From NCBI RefSeq assembly GCF_022568815.1, contig NZ_JAKZHX010000001.1, positions 868,001-932,000 of the forward strand: DNA of 64,000 bases, read 5' to 3'. This DNA comes from Undibacterium paludis (GTDB lineage Bacteria > Pseudomonadota > Gammaproteobacteria > Burkholderiales > Burkholderiaceae_D). The position numbers were made by a program, and so were the translations under genes. Each line of letters opens with the position of its first letter. Position 1 is the first letter of the stretch. Below are positions 18,507 to 26,988 of this stretch, in pieces. Under the pieces are notes generated by a model. That model ran no database searches. It had not been told where the DNA came from and saw nothing but the letters and a program-made list of their open reading frames with translations.

Positions 18507-19253
18507 CTATCGGTGCATGCGATCAAAACGCACCGGCTGCATGAACCAGGCGACTATTGATGCCAGCAACAGGAGCGCCGCCAGCCAGGCCAGGTTGCGC
18601 CACAAATGGCTGGTTTTTTTTATAATCTCAAAGCTGTCAATGAACACGGTTTCGCAAGCGCCGTTACCGGTATCGGTACGTGTTATGCTGGTGCCCCGCT
18701 TGAAGGCAAAACCGTGATTATGTGAATATTCGGACAAGCGACCACGGAAATGAATCTGGTCACCGATTTCCACCTTTTTCATGATTTTTGCCAGCTCTGC
18801 CTTGTCTGTCAGCAAATGGTTGTTCGACAGCGCCGTCGGGTCAAATGCCGCATAGGCTTGGGCCGAATTTGCCTGCACATAGCAGGTAAACTGACCGCTG
18901 GAATAAGTCAGGTCGAGATAAGCGGAATTGCGCACATTGCTCCCCCAGACCACACAAAGATCGACAACGTTGAGGTGGTCATTAGCTTCACGATGCAGGT
19001 AATCAAGCCAGCTATCGGCATTGTGTTTGCTGACGACCAGTCCCACCAGGTCATAGTCATACAAGGGCTGGACTTTGTAATTGACGCCACCAACAATGGT
19101 TGCAAATGCTGACTGGCTGATCTGGGTCTGTACAGGTTCATTCAATAGTTCGCTGGCAAGTTCACCGGGCTGTGGTAAGGCATCACGCCGCCAGAATGCC
19201 AGCAACAACAGGCAAAGACTGGACAGCATGAGCAGTTTGATGAAAGTGCGCAT
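18507..19253 (-). CDS. Hypothetical membrane-anchored protein
   Basis: A 248-residue protein I cannot assign. It has an N-terminal hydrophobic segment (residues about 4-22, LLMLSSLCLLLLAFW) and a C-terminal one (about 219-240, LAWLAALLLLASIVAWF), with the region between predicted to face the periplasm. The central part contains GDQIHFRGRLSEYSH and RTDTGNGACETVFIDSFEI, which looks like a small beta-barrel, but that is impression only. The ATG at 19253 overlaps the stop codon of the upstream gene (TGATG), so the two genes form a coupled pair. Confidence 0.6.
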   Translation of the reverse strand: MRTFIKLLMLSSLCLLLLAFWRRDALPQPGELASELLNEPVQTQISQSAFATIVGGVNYKVQPLYDYDLVGLVVSKHNADSWLDYLHREANDHLNVVDLCVVWGSNVRNSAYLDLTYSSGQFTCYVQANSAQAYAAFDPTALSNNHLLTDKAELAKIMKKVEIGDQIHFRGRLSEYSHNHGFAFKRGTSITRTDTGNGACETVFIDSFEIIKKTSHLWRNLAWLAALLLLASIVAWFMQPVRFDRMHR

Positions 19254-19774
19254 CAATCCAGCTTGAGCAGACTGGCGTCATGCAGGGAACAGGCTTGCAC
19301 TTTGGCGCCAAAGAAGTCGGCCTGCAATTGAAAGGCACGCAAGATTCTTTGTCGGCCAACTTCATCTTCAGGCAGGGAAAACACCACTTTAAGCAAGGGT
19401 GTTGCGGTTTTGCCATGTGAGACCGGTATTGTCACTATGTCGTCCGGCAGTGGTGTTGCCACGTCCGCCGGGATCTGCCTGCGCATTTCAGCCAGGATAT
19501 CGGCTTCGCGAATGATGACGGTATCGTGGGCGCCCTGGAACTTTCTGGCGCTACCGGACGAAGTTTGTACGGCGATGCCACCGGTGATTTCAAACTCCGT
19601 GGCCGAGATTCTTTCATAGTGGAAGGCTTGCCAGCCATCCTGGCCAAATTGGCGTTGTGCCACCGTGGCCATGGCAGCCGCAGCCAGGCCACCGGCAGAA
19701 ATCATCCCCACGGGCAACATTTCAGCCAGGCTGTCCGGCAGGTTTTCAGGGCCACTCAGGTTTGCTTCGGTCAT
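19253..19774 (-). CDS. Hypothetical protein coupled to the downstream membrane protein
   Basis: A 173-residue protein of unknown function. A glycine/alanine-rich hydrophobic stretch at residues 21-40 (LPVGMISAGGLAAAAMATVA) could be a membrane-associating helix; no signal peptide is obvious. The rest is mixed and acidic. Its stop codon overlaps the start of the next gene on the minus strand, which is itself a membrane-anchored unknown, so the two products probably act together. The upstream gene in the same direction is an M28 peptidase, about 100 bases away. Confidence 0.55.
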   Translation of the reverse strand: MTEANLSGPENLPDSLAEMLPVGMISAGGLAAAAMATVAQRQFGQDGWQAFHYERISATEFEITGGIAVQTSSGSARKFQGAHDTVIIREADILAEMRRQIPADVATPLPDDIVTIPVSHGKTATPLLKVVFSLPEDEVGRQRILRAFQLQADFFGAKVQACSLHDASLLKLD

Positions 19775-19876
19775 ACACCATCTCTAGGTAAAAGGGCCAG
19801 TCCTGCATTGTATTCCTGTTCGGGAATATTCTGCAAAACCGGCCCCACCAGGCAAAAGACATTCCGCCCGCTTGCT

Positions 19877-21541
19877 TTACTTGGCTGTCGCTTCAGCCTC
19901 TTTCTTCTCTTCTTCCTTCTTCTCTTCCGGGGTCGGGTCTTTGGGCAAAGGTTTGCGTGGCAGCATGTCGTTGCGATTGGCTGTATGGGCAACAAAGCTG
20001 GCCAGAATCATAGACGCCTGCATCAAGTCGTTTTTTTGTACTTTGTCATACACGTCCATACTGGAATGGTGCGTGCGGGTAAAGTAGTCCATGTCATCCT
20101 GAATGAACTGGAAACCGGGCACACCGACACGGTCAAAGCTGACATGGTCGGTACTGTCCGTCTTGCGCAAGGTGGTCGTAGTCGCACCTACATCCTGGAA
20201 AGGCGCCAGCCAGGCGTCAAAAATCGGTTTCACGGTGGCATTGTTCTCTGCATAGACGCCACGGATTTTGCCGCCGCCATTGTCAAGATTGAAGTAGGCA
20301 GAGATTTTGCCGTGCATGGGCTTGATGCTCATAGGACCGGTCTGTTTGCGGGCAAAGACCGGCAATTCCAGTTCCTTGGGGTCAGTCGGTTCGGGCCGCG
20401 ACGCTATCCATTTGTTGACATAGGCTCGGGAGCCGAGCAGCCCCTGCTCTTCCCCACCCCACAGGGCAATACGTATGGTGCGGCGCGGCTTGAAGCCGGT
20501 TACCTTCAGCAGGCGTACCGCTTCCATCACCATGGCGACACCGGCTGCATTGTCGGTTGCACCTGTGCCGCCATGCCATGAATCGAGATGGGCGCCGAGC
20601 ATGACGATTTCGTCTTTCTTGTCCGTGCCGGGGATTTCTGCCAGGACGTTGACGGCCGCTTCCGGGTCTTCGTCATTGAAGCGGGCTTTCACATCAATTT
20701 CCAGTTCCACCGGTTTTTTCTTTTCCACCAGACGGTACAGGCGGTTATAGGTTTCGCTGGCAACGACCAGATTGGGCGGCCCTGTCACTTCATCTTTCTT
20801 GTAAGACCCACCTTCCTGCACGAAAATCGTGCCGTCTTCGCCACGCGTCACATTGAGGGCTGCCAGCACTTTTTCTTCCGCCAGAAAAGCACGCAGCTTC
20901 TTGCCGAAAGCCAGTTTTTTCAGGTAAGTCTGCAAGTCGCCGCGACGATTCGGTGCTGCTTCAAAATCGATCTTGCTCAATTCATCAAGTTCTTCATGCG
21001 AGTAACGATGCGCGTCGGCTTTCATGTGCGGCTTGATGGGCAATGGTTCATCAAGCAGGACGATTGTACCGGCCAGCTTGCCCTTCCATTTGACCAGGTC
21101 TTCATCTGCCGTCATCCTGGCAATCACCAGTTTGCCGCGTTGCAGCCCGTCCGTGCCCGGTGTCCAGGCTTTGGGGATCGCGTACAGGTCAACCTGGGCA
21201 GGTGTAATCATGCGCAAAGTCGTTTTTTCCAGCGTCCAGCCACGGCCAAACGGGGCAAAGCTTTCGCTGTGGATATTTTGCATGCCCCACTCACTAAATT
21301 TGCTTCGACTCCACTCGCCGGCTTTGCGTAGTGCAGGCGAGCCGGTCAGGCGCGGACCAATTTCATCGGTCAGAACAGCAAAAATTTCCTGCGCCTTGGA
21401 ACGGTTCATGGCTTCATCACGGAGTTTGGTGATGATGTCGAGGTCGACTTTTTCTTCGCCCGTCGTTGCTGAGTAAGCAAGGGGGCCGGTAAAGCTGCCT
21501 GTGATAAAGGCAGTACCCAGTAAAACGTGAAGCAAACGCAT
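19877..21541 (-). CDS. M28 family metallopeptidase (carboxypeptidase Q/aminopeptidase type), secreted
   Basis: Exported zinc exopeptidase of 554 residues with a Sec signal peptide ending near GPLAYSATT. Family motifs are intact: LGAHLDSWHGGTGATDNAAG supplies His and the bridging Asp, WGGEEQGLLGSRAY supplies catalytic and zinc-binding Glu residues, and THHSSMDVYDKV supplies the C-terminal His. A PA-like insertion lies between about residues 130 and 280. The C-terminus is a charged low-complexity tail of Glu, Lys and Ala (PEEKKEEEKKEAEATAK). The ATG at 21541 is preceded by AGGAGACACCTA. This is the second M28 enzyme in the window, and it resembles plasma glutamate carboxypeptidase more than the PA-domain aminopeptidase at 10470. 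Confidence 0.93.
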   Translation of the reverse strand: MRLLHVLLGTAFITGSFTGPLAYSATTGEEKVDLDIITKLRDEAMNRSKAQEIFAVLTDEIGPRLTGSPALRKAGEWSRSKFSEWGMQNIHSESFAPFGRGWTLEKTTLRMITPAQVDLYAIPKAWTPGTDGLQRGKLVIARMTADEDLVKWKGKLAGTIVLLDEPLPIKPHMKADAHRYSHEELDELSKIDFEAAPNRRGDLQTYLKKLAFGKKLRAFLAEEKVLAALNVTRGEDGTIFVQEGGSYKKDEVTGPPNLVVASETYNRLYRLVEKKKPVELEIDVKARFNDEDPEAAVNVLAEIPGTDKKDEIVMLGAHLDSWHGGTGATDNAAGVAMVMEAVRLLKVTGFKPRRTIRIALWGGEEQGLLGSRAYVNKWIASRPEPTDPKELELPVFARKQTGPMSIKPMHGKISAYFNLDNGGGKIRGVYAENNATVKPIFDAWLAPFQDVGATTTTLRKTDSTDHVSFDRVGVPGFQFIQDDMDYFTRTHHSSMDVYDKVQKNDLMQASMILASFVAHTANRNDMLPRKPLPKDPTPEEKKEEEKKEAEATAK

Positions 21542-21777
21542 TAGGTGTCTCCTGTGGGGTCGTCAACGATGGTGGATACGGTTTTTATTGCTGTTTTTGC
21601 CAGTTTGGCAGCATTGCTTTGAGTTAAGCATTTATATTTTGTTCCACAGCTTTGCCCCAAGTTACAAATTTTTCCTGAAAGTAAAAGGAAATACATCGAA
21701 AAAAATGCAGTAATTACATTTGACTTCAACAAGCATCTGTCTTATTTTACCCATTGGTTAAATAAAAAAGAGCGCAT

Positions 21778-22122
21778 ATGTCTCAAGACCCCCTCAGCAT
21801 GACTTTTGCAGCACTGGCCGACCCTACCCGTCGCGCCATACTGGCCAGACTGGCAACGGGTGAAAGCTCAGTCTTGGAACTGGCTGCGCCATTTGATATC
21901 AGTCTGCCAGCCGTCACCAAGCATCTGAAAGTGTTGGAAAAAGCCGGCCTGATCAGCCGCAGCCGCAATGCCCAGTGGCGCCCCTGCCAGTTGCAGGCAA
22001 GCCCGCTGAAAGAAGCATCGAACTGGGTAGAGCAGTATCGCCAATTCTGGGAACAAAGCCTGGACAGGCTGGAAATTTACCTTCAAGACTTACAACAGGA
22101 GAACAAACATGAGTCCAAATAA
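21778..22122 (+). CDS. ArsR-family transcriptional regulator
   Basis: Winged-helix repressor of 114 residues with the ArsR signature LADPTRRAILARLATGESSV and recognition helix LPAVTKHLKVLEKAGLI. It has no CxC metal-binding motif in the alpha-3 helix, so a metal-sensing role is unlikely. It belongs to the group that is regularly encoded next to AHSA1/SRPBCC proteins. It overlaps the start of the downstream double-SRPBCC gene by 14 bases, which shows co-expression. The 236-base region upstream, shared with the divergent M28 peptidase gene, is AT-rich and probably holds its operator. Confidence 0.92.
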   Translation: MSQDPLSMTFAALADPTRRAILARLATGESSVLELAAPFDISLPAVTKHLKVLEKAGLISRSRNAQWRPCQLQASPLKEASNWVEQYRQFWEQSLDRLEIYLQDLQQENKHESK

Positions 22123-23089
22123 TCATGCTGACCGTGAAATACTGATCAGCCGTTTGCTCAATGCCCCGCGCGAACTGGTATGGAATACGTTCACCAATCC
22201 TGAACACATCGGTCAATGGTGGGGGCCGGATGGTTTCACCACAACCACTGAGGTCATGGATGTACGCCCTGGCGGTATCTGGAAACATGTCATGCACGGG
22301 CCAGATGGCACGGATTACCCGAATTACAGTGTGTTTACCGAAGTCACCCGTCCCGAGCGCATCGTCTTCCGGCATGGCGATCATGCCGACAATGTCGACC
22401 AGTTCACGGCTACCTGGACCTTTACCGAAGAAAACGGGCAAACCCGCGTGACCATACGCATGCTTTTCCCTACGGCAGATGCCAGAAACATGGTGGTCAG
22501 GCAGTATGGGGCAATACAGGGGGGGCACCAGACCCTGGCGCGCCTGGGCGCCCATCTGGCAGACTCAAATACACCAATGGAAGCGACAGGCAGCAAGGAT
22601 TTTGTCATTTCACGCGTACTGAAAGCACCGCGCAGCCTGGTCTATGCCGCCTTTACCGAGCAGGAGCACATGGCCAGGTGGTGGGGTCCGGCGGGCTGCC
22701 AGCTGTTTGGCACCAGCATGGAATTGCGCCCGGGCGGCAGCTACCACTTTGGCATGCGCATGCCTGGCGGTTTCACCATGTGGGGTAAATTCGCTTACCA
22801 GCATATCGTTCCCGCAGAGAAACTGATTTTCCTGCACAGCTTTGCCGATGAAGCAGGTAACCTGGCTCGCAATCCCATGGACCCGGACTGGCCACTGGAA
22901 CTTTCATCGACTTTCAGCTTCGAAGACCATGCCGAAGGTTGTTTGCTGACCATACGCTGGGCTTTGCTGGACAATGCGACAGAAAAAGAAATTGCCACCT
23001 TCAATGCAGCACATGCTGACATGAATCAGGGCTGGGCTGGCACCATTGATAAACTGGACATTTATCTGTCAGAAATGCAGGCAGGCTGA
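22109..23089 (+). CDS. Double SRPBCC (AHSA1-like) domain protein
   Basis: Cytoplasmic protein of 326 residues made of two successive AHSA1-type SRPBCC (START-like) domains. Each half shows the family pattern: ISRLLNAPRELVWNTFTNPE and WWGPDGF with VRPGGIWKH in the first (about 10-150), and ISRVLKAPRSLVYAAFTEQE, WWGPAGC and LRPGGSYHF in the second (about 165-326). Single-domain members are about 150 residues, so this is an internal duplication or fusion. They bind hydrophobic ligands in a deep cavity; no specific ligand is suggested. The start codon overlaps the ArsR gene and is preceded by AGGAGAAC. Confidence 0.92.
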   Translation: MSPNNHADREILISRLLNAPRELVWNTFTNPEHIGQWWGPDGFTTTTEVMDVRPGGIWKHVMHGPDGTDYPNYSVFTEVTRPERIVFRHGDHADNVDQFTATWTFTEENGQTRVTIRMLFPTADARNMVVRQYGAIQGGHQTLARLGAHLADSNTPMEATGSKDFVISRVLKAPRSLVYAAFTEQEHMARWWGPAGCQLFGTSMELRPGGSYHFGMRMPGGFTMWGKFAYQHIVPAEKLIFLHSFADEAGNLARNPMDPDWPLELSSTFSFEDHAEGCLLTIRWALLDNATEKEIATFNAAHADMNQGWAGTIDKLDIYLSEMQAG

Positions 23090-23314
23090 CTCACCAAAAA
23101 GAGTCCAGCCACGCGTTGCAACAGGTGTCGGGACAGATTTTTGTCAGCAATATACCCATCAAGCTGTAGGGAAATTGGTAAGTAAAAGTGAATAACTAGC
23201 TAAGCAGGTGGATTCGCGAGTAGAATTCAGCGTCATTTTTTAAATCCTTGTATGCTCTGCATGCACTTTTAATGGTACTTGCTGCACAGTCAGCTCAATA
23301 TTGAAGGAACTTGT

Positions 23315-24289
23315 ATGTCAATGAAATCCCGTGCAGTTTTGGGTAGTGCGCTTGCCCTGTTGGTACTTAGCGCCTGTAATGATAAAAATGCTGACAAAGC
23401 TGCTTCGGCAAGCGCATCCGCATCTGCTTCCGCCACGGCCAGCAGCAGCGAAGTCGCAGCAACCGTGAATGGTACGGCAATCAGCAAGAAGCAACTGGAC
23501 CAGATCATGCAGCAGCAGGCCGGCCAGGGCATGCCTGACACGCCAGAAACACGCAAGATGGTGATCGACAATCTGGCCATGCAAATCATGGTTGCCAAAG
23601 AAGCCGAAACCAAGGGTCTGGATAAAAAACCAGACGTAGTAGACCAGTTGGAAATGTCGCGTCAATCCATATTGGCCAATGCTTACGTCAAGGATTACAT
23701 CAAGACAGCAACCGTCACTGACGAGGCACTGAAGGCAGAATACGAAGACTTCAAGTCCAAAAACGGCGGCACAGAATACAAGGCACGCCATATCCTGGTG
23801 GAAAAAGAAAGCGACGCCAAGGACATCATCGCCAAGATCAAGAAAGATATCAAATCCTTTGAAGGCCTGGCTAAAGCCAAATCCATGGACCCAGGCTCCA
23901 AAGCCAATGGCGGCGACCTGGGCTGGTTCAATCCCAAAGGCATGGTGGCAGAATTTGGTGACGCCGTTGCCAAGCTGGAAAAAGGCAAGTTCACTGAAGA
24001 ACCGGTGAAATCCAACTACGGTTATCATGTCATCCTGCTCGAAGATTCCCGCCCTATGGTCATCCCGCCACTGGAAGAAATCAAGGCCGGCCTGACTCAG
24101 CAACTGCAACAGAAAAACCTGAAGAAGATGCTCGATGACATGAAAGCCAAAGCCAAGATAGAAATCAAGGCTGCACCTGCCCCGGCATCTGCCCCTGCAG
24201 CCAACGGCACGCCATTGACTCTCACGCCTATTAATCCTGCATCTGCTTCCGCATCTGCATCTGCTTCTGCTGACGCTGCCAAGAAGTAA
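23315..24289 (+). CDS. Parvulin-type peptidyl-prolyl isomerase, lipoprotein
   Basis: Envelope foldase of 324 residues that isomerises prolyl bonds of exported proteins. The N-terminus is a lipoprotein signal with lipobox LSAC, so the mature protein is lipid-anchored. A Ser/Ala repeat linker follows, then a SurA-like N-terminal helical region (VAATVNGTAISKKQLDQIM) and one PpiC rotamase domain starting YKARHILVEKES and running through GGDLGWFNPKGM to NYGYHVILLEDSRP. The C-terminus is a second Ser/Ala tract ending in DAAKK. The true start is the ATG at 23315 with GAAGGAAC upstream; the frame is open further but begins with TTG. The product resembles the EpsD/PrsA-like group, but no exopolysaccharide genes adjoin. 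Confidence 0.93.
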   Translation: MSMKSRAVLGSALALLVLSACNDKNADKAASASASASASATASSSEVAATVNGTAISKKQLDQIMQQQAGQGMPDTPETRKMVIDNLAMQIMVAKEAETKGLDKKPDVVDQLEMSRQSILANAYVKDYIKTATVTDEALKAEYEDFKSKNGGTEYKARHILVEKESDAKDIIAKIKKDIKSFEGLAKAKSMDPGSKANGGDLGWFNPKGMVAEFGDAVAKLEKGKFTEEPVKSNYGYHVILLEDSRPMVIPPLEEIKAGLTQQLQQKNLKKMLDDMKAKAKIEIKAAPAPASAPAANGTPLTLTPINPASASASASASADAAKK

Positions 24290-24301
24290 TCACTCCCCCT
24301 C

Positions 24302-24358
24302 AGATAGTCATGCCTGACCTGACTATCTTCCCTGGTCCATGCCATCTGGCATGGACCA
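24302..24358 (+). terminator. Two hairpins downstream of the isomerase gene
   Basis: The first hairpin is AGATAGTCA (24302-24310) with TGACTATCT (24320-24328). The second is a 12-base stem TGGTCCATGCCA (24333-24344) with TGGCATGGACCA (24347-24358) and a 2-base loop. No U-tract follows, so termination is likely from stem stability and position but unproven. Confidence 0.5.
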
Positions 24359-24502
24359 TACCTGACCTCTCCTGCCACAAATATCCCCGAAAATCATTGC
24401 CAAATGATACATTTTCTGGGACACTACTATTGCAAATAAGTTAACCAAAGACCACCGACATTCAGGCGATTCTGCCAGGAAATTTTTTTACTGGAGGCAA
24501 GC

Positions 24503-26707
24503 ATGCCCACTCAGACCTTTCCCTTCAATGGCAGTGAACTGGCGCTCGATGCCAGGCCGGACCGGCTTGATATTCGCGATCGCCCATACAACCCCAGGGT
24601 GTGCAATATCTTGCCCAGTTTCCCCGATGCCGCATTCATCGACAAATATTTCAGCAAATATTTCAAGGCTGGCATGGTCCTGAATCAAGGTTCGGACGGT
24701 GCCTGTACCGGGTTTGGCCTGGCAGCACTGATCAATTACCTGTTCTGGTTGCGTGATGGCAGCGACAAGGAAAGCAGTCCACGCATGATTTACCACCTGG
24801 CGCAAATTTATGATGAGTGGCCGGGTGAAGACTATCTGGGTTCCAGTTGTCGCGGCGCCCTGAAAGGCTGGCACAAACACGGCGTGTGCAGCCGCGCGTT
24901 ATGGCCCTATACCGTCGATAAAAATGACCAGGCCCTGCCATTTGAGGCGCCCAAGCCAGGTTGGCAAACCGACGCGCTGAGCCGTATTCTCGGCACTTAC
25001 TACCGCATAGACAAAGACTCGGTCACCGACATGCAGGCTGCCATACTGGAAATTGGCGGCATCTATGTATCTTGCAAGATACATCAGGGCTGGGCGCTCA
25101 GTGTCAATGATAAAACGAAAAAAACTGCAAACCTGAGCAATCTCGAACAATTGCCTGTAATCCCCTGGACGACCGATATCACCGGCGGACATGCCTTTGC
25201 CCTGGTCGGCTATACGGACCAGGGCTTTATCGTGCAAAACTCCTGGGGCAAGGAGTGGGGACTGCAAGGCTTTGCCGTGCTGACCTACGACGACTGGCTG
25301 ATCAACGGCAGTGATGCCTGGACCGTGTCACTGGGTGCACCAGTTCGTTATGACGATGCACTCAGGCATACGCGCAACCAGAACCAGCTAGCCCCCCAGG
25401 CAGACATACCCGGAGCAGGCGCAGTCAAGGTCAGTGGCTCCGCCTTGACACCAGACGCTACCCAGACCCGGGTGAAGACAGGACAACCCAGCCTGAACAT
25501 GAATCAGGCGTATGGCCTGACGGTCGTCATGGGCAATGACGGCGGCCTGATACAGAGACTGGTGGAGGTTGCCGATGCCGAAGCAACAGTGGAAAAAGTC
25601 TTGCTGCAGGCGCCACAAGCCTGGCTGAAGCAGCATGACAAAAACGGCGTGCTGAAACTGGCCCTGTACGCGCATGGTGGCTTGAACAGCGAAGATGCCT
25701 CACTCAAGCGTATTGCCGCTTTAGCGCCATATTTCCTGGCAAATGGCATTTACCCTGTATTTATCACCTGGAAGACCGGCCTTGCTGAAACTCTGGGCGA
25801 TATCCTGAAAGACAAGCTCAGCACCTACCTGCCTGGCGCCGGCTTGTCTGGCGACTGGCTGGACAAGCTCAAGAACCAGACGATGGACGCACTGGACCGC
25901 ACGGTAGAGAATCTAGCTGAAGCCTTAGGCGGCAAGGCGCAGTGGGTGCAGATGAAGCAGAACGCCGCCATGGCGACAGAAGAGGGGGATCCTGCGCGTG
26001 GCTTGTTGACAATAGCAGACCGCCTGCAGGATTTGCAGCAGGCACTTGGCAACAGACTGGAAATTCACCTGATAGGGCATTCTGCCGGTTCCATCGTACA
26101 TGGGCATTTGCTGAACCTCCTGCGCGAACGAAGCCTGGCCGTCGCCAGTTGCAGCCTGTATGCCCCGGCCTGCACCATTGAGTTTGCTGAAAGCAGTTAC
26201 CGCCCGGCCATGGAGCAAAACATACTGAAACGAGAAAACTTCCACATCCACCTGATGTCGGATGCGCGCGAACGTGATGACAATGTCGCCGGCATTTATC
26301 ACAAGTCCCTGCTCTATCTGGTTGCCCGTGCCTTTGAGACTCGCCACAAAACTCCTTTGCTGGGCATGGCAAAAAGCCTTGATGCAGCCAGCTTTAGTGC
26401 AGAAGGCAGCCAGGACGATGCCTGGAATCAGGCCTGCATCGCCCGCCTGCAAAGCTGGAACAAGTTTTACTGGGGCAGCAAACAGCCCAGGGATTTTGCT
26501 GCAACAGGCGAAGGGCTGAGCGATCAGCAAAAGACCACGCTGCACATCATCAACGACAGCCATGTCAGCACCGGCCCGCGCATGATACCGACAGCCCATG
26601 GTTCCTTTGACAATGACGTCAAGGTGGTGTCAGACACACTGGCAAGAATACTAGGGCATGCCAATGCAGATGCACTACAGGTCAAGATAGAAAATCTCGA
26701 CTATTGA
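24503..26707 (+). CDS. Papain-like cysteine peptidase fused to an alpha/beta-hydrolase
   Basis: A 734-residue protein joining two hydrolase domains. Residues about 15-285 are a C1A papain-like domain: Gln62 (oxyanion) six residues before Cys68 in QGSDGACTGFGLA, His230 in GGHAFALVGY, and Asn246 in VQNSWGKEWGLQGF, the same order and Gln-Cys spacing as papain. Residues about 375-700 look like an alpha/beta-hydrolase, with YAHGGLNSED and the nucleophile elbow GHSAG (Ser527), followed by LYAPACTIEFA. No signal peptide or propeptide is seen, so it may be cytoplasmic or exported by another route. ATG 24503 has CTGGAGG upstream. Substrates are unknown; transacylation or polymer cleavage are equally possible. 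Confidence 0.82.
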   Translation: MPTQTFPFNGSELALDARPDRLDIRDRPYNPRVCNILPSFPDAAFIDKYFSKYFKAGMVLNQGSDGACTGFGLAALINYLFWLRDGSDKESSPRMIYHLAQIYDEWPGEDYLGSSCRGALKGWHKHGVCSRALWPYTVDKNDQALPFEAPKPGWQTDALSRILGTYYRIDKDSVTDMQAAILEIGGIYVSCKIHQGWALSVNDKTKKTANLSNLEQLPVIPWTTDITGGHAFALVGYTDQGFIVQNSWGKEWGLQGFAVLTYDDWLINGSDAWTVSLGAPVRYDDALRHTRNQNQLAPQADIPGAGAVKVSGSALTPDATQTRVKTGQPSLNMNQAYGLTVVMGNDGGLIQRLVEVADAEATVEKVLLQAPQAWLKQHDKNGVLKLALYAHGGLNSEDASLKRIAALAPYFLANGIYPVFITWKTGLAETLGDILKDKLSTYLPGAGLSGDWLDKLKNQTMDALDRTVENLAEALGGKAQWVQMKQNAAMATEEGDPARGLLTIADRLQDLQQALGNRLEIHLIGHSAGSIVHGHLLNLLRERSLAVASCSLYAPACTIEFAESSYRPAMEQNILKRENFHIHLMSDARERDDNVAGIYHKSLLYLVARAFETRHKTPLLGMAKSLDAASFSAEGSQDDAWNQACIARLQSWNKFYWGSKQPRDFAATGEGLSDQQKTTLHIINDSHVSTGPRMIPTAHGSFDNDVKVVSDTLARILGHANADALQVKIENLDY

Positions 26708-26736
26708 AGCACTCAGGCAAGCAACTGGTACGCATG

Positions 26737-26763
26737 AAGCGCCAGTGACATGGCGCTTTTTTT
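26737..26763 (+). terminator. Rho-independent terminator of the peptidase-hydrolase fusion gene
   Basis: Stem AAGCGCCA (26737-26744) pairs with TGGCGCTT (26751-26758) around a 6-base loop, and seven T residues run from the end of the stem. It lies 30 bases after the stop codon on the plus strand. Confidence 0.85.
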
Positions 26764-26913
26764 GCAAGACTTGTGAAAAAATTCCAGCTCGGCTATTTGA
26801 ATAATAATTTGTATTCCCAAGGTCGCAATGCGATTTGCTGAGCAGCCTTGATGGTCTTCTTGTCGCCGGTAAGCAATGTAGTTTACAGGCATTTCTTTAC
26901 TCTCCTGGACAAC

Positions 26914-26946
26914 AAAAAGCCCCGTTTCCAGTACGGGGCTTTTTGT
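26914..26946 (-). terminator. Rho-independent terminator downstream of the DEAD-box gene
   Basis: Stem AAAAAGCCCCGT (26915-26926) pairs with ACGGGGCTTTTT (26933-26944), loop of six bases. The A-tract on the left becomes the U-tract on the minus strand, and the right side also has five T residues, so it may act in both directions. Confidence 0.85.
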
Positions 26947-26988
26947 TGTTTCTTCTGATCAGCTATTCACTGATGACTGACAAGATTG

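Noticed and set aside
20588-21331. Open frame opposite the second M28 peptidase
   Set aside because: Antisense shadow rich in Phe, Arg and Gln; the minus-strand gene is unambiguous.
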